DNA from: Bombyx mori | Taxonomy: Eukaryota > Arthropoda > Insecta > Lepidoptera > Bombycidae | DNA: 64,000 bases | NCBI RefSeq assembly: GCF_030269925.1 | Contig: NC_085111.1 | Span: 6,688,142 to 6,752,141 of the forward strand | Direction: 5' to 3' | In this document: piece after piece, positions 11,551 to 22,715 of the stretch | How positions within the stretch are numbered: the first letter of the stretch is position 1 | Layout: every line of letters begins with the position of its first letter | Made by a program: the position numbers and the translations under genes | The notes under the pieces: generated by a model | What the model was told of the DNA's origin: nothing | Databases searched by the model: none | Seen by the model: only the letters and a program-made list of their open reading frames with translations

Positions 11551-11840
11551 ATAGCTACTAAGGATTAGCAGCAGCATAACAATCAGTAAATACGAAATCT
11601 GTGTGCAATTTTTATCAGCTTTATCTTAAATCACTATTTTTATAATGAAAACTATGAAGTACGCCACGTCGGAAATTATTGAATGCGTTCATTTTTTTTT
11701 TCTCTATCGAAGAACTCACGGCTCTTGTTGCGCTAATTTTATCTTTAACAGTTGCAAAATTTTAAAACGTAAATCATTTTTCGATTTACGGGTATTCTAT
11801 CGCACTAACTTTACGATTTTTGTCGCTACATTTATATGAC
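11551..11840. repeat. Tandem duplication, copy 1
   Basis: A 290-bp unit starting 'atagctactaaggattagca' and ending 'tttatatgac'. The next unit begins directly after it. It contains a perfect 8-bp-stem hairpin, cgtaaatc/gatttacg, at 11768-11790. A 64-codon open frame crosses it but is not recognised as a protein. Confidence 0.9.
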
Positions 11841-12140
11841 ATAGCTAATAAGGATTAGCAGCAGCATAACAATCAGTAAATACAAAATATAGGTATATGT
11901 GCAATTTATAACAGCTTTATCTTAAATCACTATTTATAAAGAAAACTATGAAGTACGCCACGTCGAAAATTATGGAATGCGTTCAAGATTATTTTTTCTC
12001 TTTCGAAGAACTCACGGCTTATTCTGGGCTAATTTTATCTTTAATAGTTCCAAAATTTTAAAACGTAAATCATTTTTCGATTTACGGGTATTCTGTCGCA
12101 CTAGCTTTACGATTCTTGTCGCTACATTTACCTATATGAC
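11841..12140. repeat. Tandem duplication, copy 2
   Basis: Starts 'atagctaataaggattagca' and follows the order of copy 1 to 'cctatatgac', with scattered substitutions and small indels. The hairpin cgtaaatc/gatttacg is kept unchanged at 12064-12086. A Bm1 SINE lies 25 bp downstream. Confidence 0.9.
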
Positions 12141-12164
12141 TTACATTTATATGATATATATTTT

Positions 12165-12409
12165 TACTGGTGGTAGGACCTCTTCTGAGATCGCACGGGT
12201 AGGTAGCACCGCCCTGCCTGTTTCTGCCGTGAAGCAGTAATGCGTTTCGGCTTGAAGTGTGGGACAGCCGTTGTAACTATACTGAGACCTTGGAAATTAT
12301 ATCTCAAGGGGGGTGGCGCATTTACGTTGTAGATGTCTAAGAGCTCCAGTAACCACTTAACACCGGGTGGGCTGTGAGCTCGTCCATCCATATAAGCAAT
12401 AAAGAAAAA
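12165..12409 (+). repeat. Bm1-type SINE, tail portion
   Basis: Starts 'actggtggtaggacc' and ends 'ataagcaataaagaaaaa'. No tRNA-like head. Confidence 0.9.
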
Positions 12410-13348
12410 TACCAAGTAGGGTGCCCGGGATGGTCCGAACCCGCTAAGCTCTTGGCTTTGTCGCGATGCTCGAGTGGTATCAATTTGCATGCACTCCACT
12501 GAAGAACATTCCGAGTGTTGTCCTCTTCGAAATCGATAGTTTTTGCCTCTTCGTCTCCATATTTGAATAACATTGCTTTGCGAGATATATTTGCAGCTTA
12601 CATTAGTATAAACAATAATCGAAACAATGTAAGTAATTTCCGAGAGCCTATTTAGGGTAAATACCTAGGCGAAAACATTATAAATTGTTTCCTATTTACA
12701 AGAAAGAGGGTAATGCGACGTATATTTAGTACATGGTCTGACCATCGCCTCACATGATATCTTTTTTTTTTAATTATTGTTAGTATTGTAAAATACTAAC
12801 TTCATAGGTAAAGACCTATTATGCAGCTAAGAGCTGGAATAATCATCACTTTGAAACATAAATGAGGATTTACTTTGAAATATTTGGGATCAAGCAAGGT
12901 CTACTTCTACATTGTCTTGTAATGATTGCTTTGGTAACAAGGTTCTCAAAAAATAAGCTTTCTATTTAACATTATATTTCTATTTTTATCGGTCTTGTTA
13001 CCCGCCAGCGTTTATGTTAATAGACAAAGGTTCATACTGACCTTGGGCTATGAGAAATGGGAGAATCTAACATTTTGCGTCACATTTCACATTTTATTAT
13101 AACTTATGCTCAAGAGTAAGACCGAGCAAAAATGAAATTTTCATATTTGTTATTTCATTGATTATTTTTGTCAATCAAAAAGAAATAAAGAACGCTTTAA
13201 ATGGTTTTTATATTATACATTAAATTCCAAAAATAATTATGAAACTATTGAAAATTTGCTTTAAGCAGAAGCCTTACTTGTATACGTCGTTGATCAGACA
13301 AGCGACTACTTTTAGTTGTACGAGGTTCAAGTTATAGTATCATAGATA
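12410..13348. other. Unrecognised sequence
   Basis: No gene or element recognised. Open frames on the minus strand at 12164-12573 mainly read through the neighbouring SINE and are not taken as genes. Confidence 0.4.
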
Positions 13349-13460
13349 TATGATATGATATGATATGATATGATATTGTATGATATGATATGATATGATA
13401 TGATATTGTATGATATGATATAATATGATATTGTATGATATGATATAATATGATATGATA
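13349..13460. repeat. (TGATA)n microsatellite
   Basis: Over 20 units of the pentamer TGATA with a higher-order pattern: runs are broken by 'ttgta' and 'taata' variants at recurring spacing. Confidence 0.95.
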
Positions 13461-13996
13461 GATTTATGAAACATTTTCGGTATTTGGCTGGTATCTCTAC
13501 ATGTCCTTTTTTCGTATGTATGTTCAAAATGCTATAGTGGAGATGGTTTTAGTCTTAAGTTGGTCAGCGCCACTCACATGGCGGAAAGCTAATGAAAAAT
13601 CAATACATAATTGTAGTTTATGTGGTTTAAGCACATCCTGGTTGTCTTACCGCACGTGTTTTAGTTTATTTTAATAATTGATTTGTGTATTTGACTAACT
13701 AAACTAAATCGCTGGACATGCTTCTCGGGTTTTCCACGGGTATTGCTGAGAAAATTATTCTAAATAATAAGGCAAGTTGTATCGTTATGGCTGGTAAATA
13801 ACATAAATAAGAAACAAAACACATTGCAAGTTATATTTCTGGCGTAGCGGGTCCATAGCTGAGTCACATTATTAAATGTATTTTTAATACATAATTCCAA
13901 TATAACAGATAGATAATAGATACCAAACACACAAAAACAAATACCAAAGATTGTCCTTGAAATTGCCATGAAAACATCTGAATTTAGCACCATAAT

Positions 13997-14316
13997 AGTA
14001 CAAGTTCAAGACTAGACTGTCCACACTCTGCCTTCGCCGCGCACTCGAGTACTTCGGTCATATTGCTCGGAAAACACCGGATAGCTTAGAAAGACTATTC
14101 GTGACAGGGAAGATCGAGGGAAAGAGACCGCGCTGGCGCAGTCCGACAAGGTGGTTCGACCAAATCCGCACCACACTAGAGATCCCATTCCACGACGCCC
14201 TTCATGCGGCTAATGATCGGAGGCGCTGACGGGACATCACAAGGAGTAAAATCATGTCGAATTATAATGGTCGGGACCCTCAGCAGTGAGGAAACGACGC
14301 GAGGAGTACAAGTTCA
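13997..14316 (+). mobile_element. 5'-truncated LINE 3' stub with 12-bp target duplication
   Basis: The insertion 14009-14304 is flanked by exact 12-bp repeats 'agtacaagttca' at 13997-14008 and 14305-14316. The frame from 14011 reads TRLSTLCLRRALEYFGHIAR and then VTGKIEGKRPRW, a LINE C-terminal region. It stops at a TGA (14227-14229) where the sister copy at 34257 has tryptophan. The element ends in 'gacgcgagg' just before the duplication. The same family occurs at 34257-34594, and a shorter tail at 45110-45175. Confidence 0.85.
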
Positions 14317-14699
14317 TGATTTAATTATTTTTTACAATAAAAATCATCAAAAACACTATTAGCGGGTTTTATGTTTAAATTTTATTTATGATTTGAAACA
14401 ATTTACATACAGACATAAGCCTCATAATGAATCCGACGCATTAGTGTGTCGGTATTTTATTCGCGAAGGGAACAAATTTCGTAGGTTTACTCATGCGTGG
14501 AAATGCGTTGTGTCAAAATATTTAGAGGGTACTGCAGTAATGAGAATATTGTGATTATGCAGGGGCCCGCACCTAAGTAATTATTGTTTTAATTAGTCCC
14601 ACTGTACGAAGAAGGGACCGAGCTCATAAGTTGGTGTGAGAGAAAATATCATAATTGTTTATTTTGTATCCATTTTGATGAAATCATTGAGAGACCTTT

Positions 14700-14780
14700 T
14701 TGGTTTAAATATAGATAGTTCTATATCTATCTACTATCTATAATATCTATATAACTAGCTATATCTATATATCTATACTA
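14700..14780. repeat. Impure ATCT-rich simple repeat
   Basis: Repeated 'tatctatatctat' segments with interruptions. Confidence 0.8.
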
Positions 14781-14994
14781 ATACAACTTATAATTAAAAC
14801 ATAATATTTAATATATATATTTATATGTGGATGTGGAATCGCTCGTGCTACTGTTATCATAACTAAATCATCTCCCGCAGTACCTTCAATATCTGCCTTA
14901 AGTAATCTTCTGCTCGATCTTTTCCATCTTGCAGTAATCTCTTCCACATTCTTGCAACAAAGTAATCTTGTGTTCTCGTTTGAAGGATTCAATT

Positions 14995-15095
14995 TTATAT
15001 TACATATATGGGTGAACGAATTCTCGGGCTATCTTGTGGTTAGTTAAGTGATTACCGGGGCTTATGGACGCGATTGCCGCCCGTCACATTCTCAC
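14995..15095 (-). repeat. Very diverged Bm1-type SINE tail (tentative)
   Basis: 'atgggtgaacgaattctcgg' and 'gtgattaccggggcttatgg' follow the order of Bm1 tail landmarks. Similarity is low and the assignment could be wrong. Confidence 0.4.
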
Positions 15096-15602
15096 TCTCT
15101 CACTCCTCATTCATATAGAAATAATAAATAATATATTAAAAAAAACACTCTTGTCGTTCTTCTGTCTTTTATATTTGTGTATTACAAGTTTCTTGTAGTT
15201 GTTGGAAATAATCGTCGGAAGTATATTAAAACAAAGCGAAAACACTATAGTTCAGTTTTAATTATTCTGAATAACGTATGCTCGTGCTCGACGCATGAAA
15301 GTATTTTGTGTATAAAGGACACGTAGCCAACGTAATTCGTCCGTGCGCATAGCGGACAAGGAATGCAATCTGCACAGGAATGTACCATGGATGAATTAAT
15401 TTAAACAGCCTGAGTACCTACGTTGCAGCGGCGTGCACGATTTTAGAGGTTACACACGAACCCTAGTTTTTTTCAATTTTTGTTAAATGGCTGCTTGAAA
15501 CGGCAAAGGGGAGAGCTTTCTCCAATTGCGTAATATTGCTCGATAGGTCCTCAGTGTGTGTGCTGGTGTTCGTAATTTGTATATCGGCAAACTTATCTTT
15601 GA

Positions 15603-16033
15603 CTAGCGACCCGCTCCGGCTCCGTTCGGTTCTTTAACAAAAATTTCAACGATATTTGATGTTGTTTTATTTTTTTAAATAAAAGAACATTTATGGCGGC
15701 ATAACTATAATAGTTAAACATATGCCGTCGCGACACTTTTTGTAAATAATAATGTGTTCTACAAAGTCGTAGTACATTATTTTATTCTATCATCAATAGT
15801 TTTCGCAGGGCACGTGATGTAAAGAATATTTTAGGTAATTTTTTTACACCTTGGGTTACATTATGGGAGTTTTAGTAAAGATCCCTATTTTTTTCAAAAA
15901 TGATTATAGCCTATGTCACTCGGGAAAAGTGTAGCTTCCAAACAGTGAAAGAATTTTTCAAATCGGTTCAGTAGTTTCGGAGCTTATTCAATACAAACAT
16001 ACAAATCTTACCTCTTTATAATATTAGTCTAGA
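15603..16033 (-). mobile_element. Helitron-like element, family B
   Basis: On the minus strand it starts TCTAGACTAATATTATAAAG and ends 'gcgggtCGCTAG' before a host T, with a GC-rich segment just inside. The inner 'cggttcagtagtttcgg' is shared with 16346-16560. About 430 bp, without coding capacity. Confidence 0.7.
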
Positions 16034-16345
16034 AAAGCCAATAAAGACAGCTAAATACCTAAGAGTGAATGTATTTCGTTGATTAAACTTAATGTTGTAA
16101 AAATAACACAAATACAGAACAGTACAGTCAAATGTGAGTAAATTGCCATTAAAAATACATATCATTAGTTTATAAAACAAGTCCGCAAACCGTAACTTAA
16201 TTTAGCTGTTTACTTTAGTTAACAGATGAGAACATACCTACGCAAACAAGGGAAGGATTAAACAGTAATCCTTATTTTGTATACGCCTCGAAGTTTCTAG
16301 AAGTTAGATTCTTGGCTTGGTCACCACATAAATTTATTAACTCTA

Positions 16346-16560
16346 CTAGCGACCCGCCCTCGCTTCGCTTCGGAAACATTAAAACGCACATGAAACCAAA
16401 AAAAATAAATAAATAAAAAATAAAAAAAAGTGCCTATGTTCATCAGGGACAATGTCGGCTTCTAATGGAAAAAGAATTTTTCAAATCGGTCCAGTAGTTT
16501 CGGAGCCTATTCGAAACAAACAAACAAACAAATCTTTCCTCTTTATAATATTAGTATAGA
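16346..16560 (-). mobile_element. Helitron-like element, family B, short copy
   Basis: On the minus strand: host A, TCTATACTAATATTATAAAG, then 'aggaaagatttgtttgtttg', 'ccgaaactactgg' and a GC-rich 3' end 'agggcgggtcgCTAG' before host T. About 215 bp. It lies 312 bp from another family B copy in the same orientation, and a close relative is at 45241-45487. Confidence 0.8.
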
Positions 16561-17051
16561 TTCCGTTCCTAGCACTCCCGAAGAAGAAGCAAGGGTGTGA
16601 AAAACTGAACGCCGAAGACTAATTTTCCGATTTGCAAATTAAAAAACAGTCTGTTTTCATTTGTATATCTATGCTATGCTTCTCGCTTGTAAACCCTAAG
16701 GTTATTTATTCCATGGTATTTCATTATCAATAGTTTTTGTCCAAGACGTTTCGTTGAGGCTCGGACGTAGCTTCGCACGTTTTATTTCCAAAGGATTAGC
16801 CATAAATAGTTCTAGCTCATTACATTTTCATGAAGGCTCCCTCTAGTTGTGGAATTTATGCGGAGAAAAGTTTGAGCTTTACTGAATAAAAGATATCTAT
16901 TTGGTTGTAACGCTGGAGCCGCGCCAAGAGACACTTCGCGCTCGAGTTGGAGTTATTAAATGTGAGATGGGTTAGGGGGAGTTCAGAAATATTATGGCGA
17001 TATATGGAGTCAATATGATTCCGAAATATTTATCAAGGCTAAGCTTCAAGT

Positions 17052-17277
17052 ATTTTTTTTTTATTGCTTAGATGTGTGGACGAGCTCACAACCCACCTGG
17101 TGTTAAGTGGTTACTGGAGCCCATAGACATCTACAACGTAAATGCGCCACACACCTTTAGATATAAGTTCTAAGGTCTCAGTATAGTCACAACGGCTGCC
17201 CCACCATTCAAACCGAAACGCATTATTGCTTTACGACAGAAATAGGCGGGGCGGTGGTACTTACCCGTGCGGACTCA
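17052..17277 (-). repeat. Bm1-type SINE, tail portion
   Basis: Poly(T) and 'attgcttagatgtgtggacg' through 'acccgtgcggactcat'. It stops about 20 bp short of the common 'ccaccagta' boundary. Confidence 0.88.
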
Positions 17278-18749
17278 TTTGCCAAAGGAGCTGTGTTACC
17301 TATTGATCTTTTTTTTATGTTCGCTGTTCGAACCTGCAAGCTGTGAACTTCGAAATAAATTGATGCTCAGCACTTAAATTCATCATAATACATGTAATGG
17401 TGAAATTTAATAGTTTAATTCTGCTTTTCAGTCTTCCTTGATGTAAATTAAGTATCAAAAAGAGAGAGAATGAAATTTTCAAGGAAAAGGAGACTGAAAC
17501 GATTACATACATTTTTGGGCCCGAATGTAACGTGATGAAACTAATATGAATTAATAGATTCAGATTTATCAGTACCTTGCTGAAAATTATAAAAGTTTTC
17601 TCAATCTGAGAGCCGAGTTAATAAAGATTTAGTAAAAGTTAGGTTATGTTATAATCTCTTTAGAAGAGCTGAATAATAACTTATTTAAGAATAAGTAAAT
17701 GTTTATTATATCCATTGAATAATCTTTTAAATGTCATATTATGAGTGAATATCAATGATATATTATATCAGGTATGGAATATGGAATTGCTATCCCACAA
17801 TTCACACAGCGATCCATAATTTCAATAGTATCCAATGCAACAATTTCAAGTCAAACGTGTGAGCGATCTTCGGTGTCCAGTGTAGAAGTAATTGTCGTAC
17901 AAGGCTGGCAGAGTTGGAATCCGTAATAATAAAGCAGTGATCGTTGAAAATATAAAAACAGCCCGATAGATACATACTCAAAATGCGTCGAAGATACAAA
18001 ACGAGTAGAGCAGAAAAAACCAACAAGCGCCAAAAAATAATTGTATAATCTATGAACAAACGTCATGTCAGCTTACTGTCAAAGCTGTCATCAAAAATAC
18101 AATCGATTTTAATCGATTTGAAATCGATAATCATATTACTTTGCTAAGTAATAATAGACTTTTTCTTCATTTATGTATATAATCGCAATTAAATCCGGCG
18201 CATACCGCACTTGTATACAACAAGTATAAATCGCTCATTTAATTACTTTGCATTAATTACCTAGTGCAATGTTTTTCTTTTTATAATCATATCATCATCT
18301 TTTTACATACAATCATCATACAATCGTCTTTTTATAAACTAACTTTCTCATTTTTCTCCGATCCCAGAAAGAGGATTGAGGTGATTTTTTATATTCTTAT
18401 ATAAAAAAATATGACAAATTTTTTAGACTACATTCCAAGTTATTACATTTCTGGCCCACGATTTTCCGTCTCCTTTCCGTTTTCGTTATAGTTTCCGATG
18501 CGACCGTATCTTTTGTCATTCGTTAACTCGCTCACAGGAAACAATAGAGTCTGTTTAAACACCGACTGATCCCGCTTTTACTTTCACATAAACTGAGAGA
18601 TGAGATATGGATTTCAAACTTATTCTTAGTTATTATTTTATGTTGGATAAAGTTTCTATTTATTTCCAAGGAAAGGGAATTCGTGAACGTAATGTTAAAA
18701 ATATTTAAGTACGAGTTAAAGGCTTATTTAAAGGTTTATGAAGCCTTGA
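17278..18749. other. Unrecognised AT-rich sequence
   Basis: No gene or element recognised. Overlapping minus-strand frames at 17802-18066 have no recognisable domain. 'atcgattt' recurs several times near 18100-18130. Confidence 0.4.
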
Positions 18750-19075
18750 TGAGGTATACATACATCATCATTATTCTCCTGCTCTTCTCCCAGTCACCTG
18801 GGGTCGGCGCAACATGTTTTCTCCTTCCATACTCTTCTATCATATACTATTTCTTCGCTCACTCCTCTCTTACCCATATTGTCTTTCAGGCAATCCATTC
18901 ATTTCTTCTTAGGTCTACCTCTTCCTCTATATCCTTTCACATTCATAGATAACACTATCTTACCAACCTCATTTTCATTTCGTCTCATCACATGTCCATA
19001 CCATCCCAAACGCGCACTTCTCAGCTTCTCTGTCACAGGTACCACTTTCAGACTTTTTCTAACATACATACCTAC
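18750..19075 (-). pseudogene. RTE-like LINE C-terminal fragment
   Basis: The minus-strand frame reads SLKVVPVTEKLRSARLG, WYGHVMRRNENE, GYRGRGRPKKK and ends in CCADP just before a stop. This is the conserved C-terminal module of many insect LINEs. A TGA at 18899-18901 replaces the tryptophan that follows the lysine run in related copies, so the frame is broken. The 3' side is rich in ATG/ATT triplets, a simple-repeat tail typical of RTE-like elements. Only the last ~110 codons are present. Confidence 0.8.
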
Positions 19076-19080
19076 CTATT

Positions 19081-20867
19081 AGCCGCTATAAATAAGCTCG
19101 GTAGAATTATGCAATTTATACTTAAGCTGATGCGAATCATCACAAGGTGCAATAACATTGAAATTTAAAAAAGACGTTCCATTTGTTTGTTATTCTCATT
19201 GGCGCGGAAAAAACGAACTATTCCAATGTATCGGAGGGGTAAAACAAGAAAAATAAAAAGTTATATATGATGGTCGTCACTGATCTAAGTCATTCACAAA
19301 TTCATATTCAATAATTGTACACTTACTCAAAAAATTCAGCTTATAACTACCTACATTTTAATATGATTTAGATACTAAACTTTGCCCCAATCAAACAATC
19401 AGTCAATTAAAAAACATAAGCCCTCGCTAATTTTGGGTATCTAATTCATATTTCGAGGGAAGAAACTGATCCTATTTGGATATTCCATAAGAAATCCATT
19501 CGTAATAATACATATGTTTGACTTACCTTAATCTTCTTCAAATTGGCTTAACACTTCTAGTTCGACATTACTTTAAAGCTGCATATAACTAATTTAGGTA
19601 TTTTGAGAAACAGATCCTCAAAAAACTTTTTTTTTTCTACTTTTATTAATATGTATAAACTATACATTTATTTAGTGTTTTTCTTTTTAAATTACTATTA
19701 GTTTAAATACCCCTTATTTGTGTCATTGTATACAAAAAAGTCAGGTTGGAGAATTTCATGACATTGCTCATTTCTGATTAAATGAGTTCCGTTTTGAAAA
19801 GGCCGCGCGTGGTTACAAAATAATACTACTTTAGATGTTGACTTCACATCTTAAGATAGACAGACGGCAAGATTGCCGCGCCGTAGTACCAGTTGACGAT
19901 TAGGCTTTAGCGACACCTAAATAATATATATGAGCTGACCTGCTCATCTATTGAAAAAAAGAAAAAATATACCAATTTAGCAACACGATAGGCAGACAAA
20001 AAAATGGAGGCCCCATTTTGAAATAGAATACACGGGGTAGAAGTGACCGTGCCTCAGGCATTATAACCGGTACGGGTTTTTGCTTTGGGTCCACCGTAAA
20101 TACAAACGCTTATCTTGTTTACGATATTATTGTTGAGTCGGCAGCAGCACGGTCTTTCGGGAAAACTTTGAACATTTGTTATGACTAGGCACCGACCTAA
20201 TTCAAGATATATCGCTAAATCGGCCCGTAATTTACATACTGCCTGCAAACCTTGAATGCAAAATAGCAATTATTATTATCCAGCGTCTGTACTTTTTATA
20301 TTCTTAACAACTAAAGATTTTCAATAGTGATCTGATATATATTCTTCTGTAATTTAGTATGCTTTAGTATAGGTTGTTTATAGTACCCATTACCTTAGTT
20401 TACTTTCTAAAATTATATATGCGTTTTATTTTCTTTTTGTGGAGCACGTTATAAATTATTAACTTATATATGCATACAGTAACTAATTTTAAAGCTCTTC
20501 TATACGACTTAGATCGAGCTTCAAGAGCATTATGATACTTTACTAACACGGGATTATATTCAACGAAAATCTAATAAGCCAGCTTGTTAGGAAACAGTTT
20601 TCCGTCCTAGATATTCCCAGTGTAGGTATATCCGGAGCTTGGTTTGGTGGATGTGGATTTTGAATAATATGAAACATTTCATTTATACACTAGTAGTTTT
20701 CAGTAGTAGCACTTAAAAAAAATTCATTTAGTAAAAAAATTCAATCACTAAGCTTTAGAATTTTACATCTCACATAAAACGGGATAACAATCGGAATTAA
20801 ATTGAACCAAAGAGTAATAGATTTAAACATGTAATTTACAATGTATCCAACGACTTACCCCCCTTCT
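19081..20867. other. Unrecognised sequence
   Basis: No gene or element recognised in about 1.8 kb. Open frames are short and without motifs. Confidence 0.4.
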
Positions 20868-21009
20868 TCAAACGAGGCTGTGGAGAGTACTTAACGGTCG
20901 GCAACGGCTTGACTCTGCCCCTGGCATTGCTGAAGCCCACGGGCGACGATAACCATTCACCATCAATTGGGCCGTATGCTCGTCTTCCTACAAGGGCAAT
21001 AAAAAAAAA
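20868..21009 (+). mobile_element. 3' end of jockey-type LINE
   Basis: Plus-strand match to the 3' end of the LINE at 50609-52125: 'cttcttcaaacgaggctg', 'gagagtacttaa', 'ctggcattgctgaagccc', then 'tacaagggcaat' and an A run. About 140 bp; heavily 5'-truncated. Confidence 0.8.
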
Positions 21010-21966
21010 GACTTCCACTGTAACGGACTAGCATGGTACATGTAAAATGCATCTGAAAATTTAACAGATTTGTGTAAGTACTAATAAAAGGTAGGTAATA
21101 ATTAGTACAGCAGTGCCTGATATCCCGAGGCTACTAGCGAAATTCTCTCTGCGAAGTCTATTGTTGTCTATTTTTATTCTCCAAGTGTCATCTTATGACG
21201 ATAGTTTGAAATCATTGGACTTACTAGACTAACCTTAAAAACAACTCAAAACTAATTCAATTTTCGTTTTACAATAACTAGCGTAAACTTTCCACACATA
21301 TTGTTCTCCATTTCCCGATACTATTTTTCAAATTATTATATTTTGCGTTTTATTAAGAGTTTTCTAATTTACATGGTATAATTAGTACTTAGTCTTTATT
21401 CGCGGCTCCTATGCTGCCACTGCTTCATTTCAATGCAGTCGTAAGTTTGATAAGTAATTACTTAAAAACTTAAAGATAAAGAAATTATCTATAAAATAGG
21501 CAATATACATATTTAAAACGTGGTCATCCTCAACCGACATCATACCGATTTAAATTAAATCCGAAAAAAGCATTTAAAAAAATTATTTTATTTCAAACGG
21601 TCTCGTTATTTTGAAATTCAAAAACTTCGCAGCGCAGCAATAAAAGCGAAGTTTGTATTAATTACCTTCTACTTAAAGAGTTTTCCGCTTATATCTCGTT
21701 AAAATTCGGACATCACTCGTAATGTTTCAGGAAAACGGACTCTCGTCAAATATAAGGCTTATGGATGTAAAGGGTGAGTACGTGACGGTTCCGAAGGTTG
21801 CGACATAGTCATGAATTTTGGATTGAGAATTTATGACATCGACCACATGCCAAAGCAAAACGATTTCTGCGGAGGACCCCGTAATTTTGCACAAAAAACC
21901 GCATTCATATGATTTTTATGCTCTTAGTATGGCAGACAGGATCGTCGTGTACCTGGTTTTGTTTTT

Positions 21967-22277
21967 GGAACGAAGTTCCTTATGGGACAATGCGGAGGGG
22001 TACCCTAACCGGGAAAAAAACGTCCGTAACGTAAGATTTTTTAGTAATGTGTGTACGACTTAACTTTGTAATAACGTACAAAAAATAACATATTTTTATT
22101 ATATATTTTTTTATAAATCATTGTGAATAAAATAAAGTTGATAACTTTGTAAAGTAGTTTTTAATTATTTTTATCAATAAAAAAATCGTGGTAAAAAATG
22201 TATACCCGAATAATTATTTTCTTTATACCTCGAATAGAACTTAAACTTAATATTTTTATAATAAGGAGCTTCGTTCC
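21967..22277 (+). mobile_element. Short inverted-terminal element (MITE-like), family K
   Basis: The ends are inverted: 'ggaacgaagttccttat' on the left and 'ataaggagcttcgttcc' on the right, 16 of 17 positions pairing. The left end also folds on itself (GGAAC/GTTCC). A second copy lies inverted at 42899-43303 and shares 'ggtaccctaaccggg' and 'ataattattcgggtatac'. The transposon superfamily is unknown; no clear target duplication was found. Confidence 0.65.
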
Positions 22278-22327
22278 TATCCGGTGTCCCACGACACCAC
22301 ACATCTTTTTTTTTGTACTGAAATACT

Positions 22328-22715
22328 TTTTTGTTTATACGATTAAACGAGCTCGAGGCCCACTTAGTTTTAAATAGTTACCAGAGTCTACAGACATCAA
22401 ATGTCGCCCCACACCTAGTTACATGAGTTTGAAGTCTCCGTTTTAAAGAACAACGGCTGCCTCTCTCTTTAAACCGAAAAGCATTACTGTCTCACGACAG
22501 AAAGAGATAGAGTACTGCCACCAGTAATTACACAAATTATATTTTTTGCAGGTTAAATTTTTTTCACGATATTATTCCTGCGAGTCATTCGTGAACGTTT
22601 GTTGAGCACGTATTTTATAAGATAAATTATTGACTAAATGCGGGATTCGAACACTGGCACAGTCGCATCGCCGATACGAATGAATCGGCCTTCTTATCCT
22701 TTAGGCCACGATGAC
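22328..22715 (-). repeat. Diverged Bm1 SINE with tRNA-like head
   Basis: Diverged tail, then 'gccaccagtaattacac', a middle region, and a head containing 'atgcgggattcgaacac' and 'cctttaggccacgatgac' (both complementary to box-like sequence). An old near-complete copy. Confidence 0.8.

Noticed and set aside
17802..18066. Hydrophobic minus-strand open frames suggesting a membrane protein
   Set aside because: Two overlapping frames of similar length in AT-rich DNA; hydrophobicity is expected from base composition, and no start context or motif supports either.
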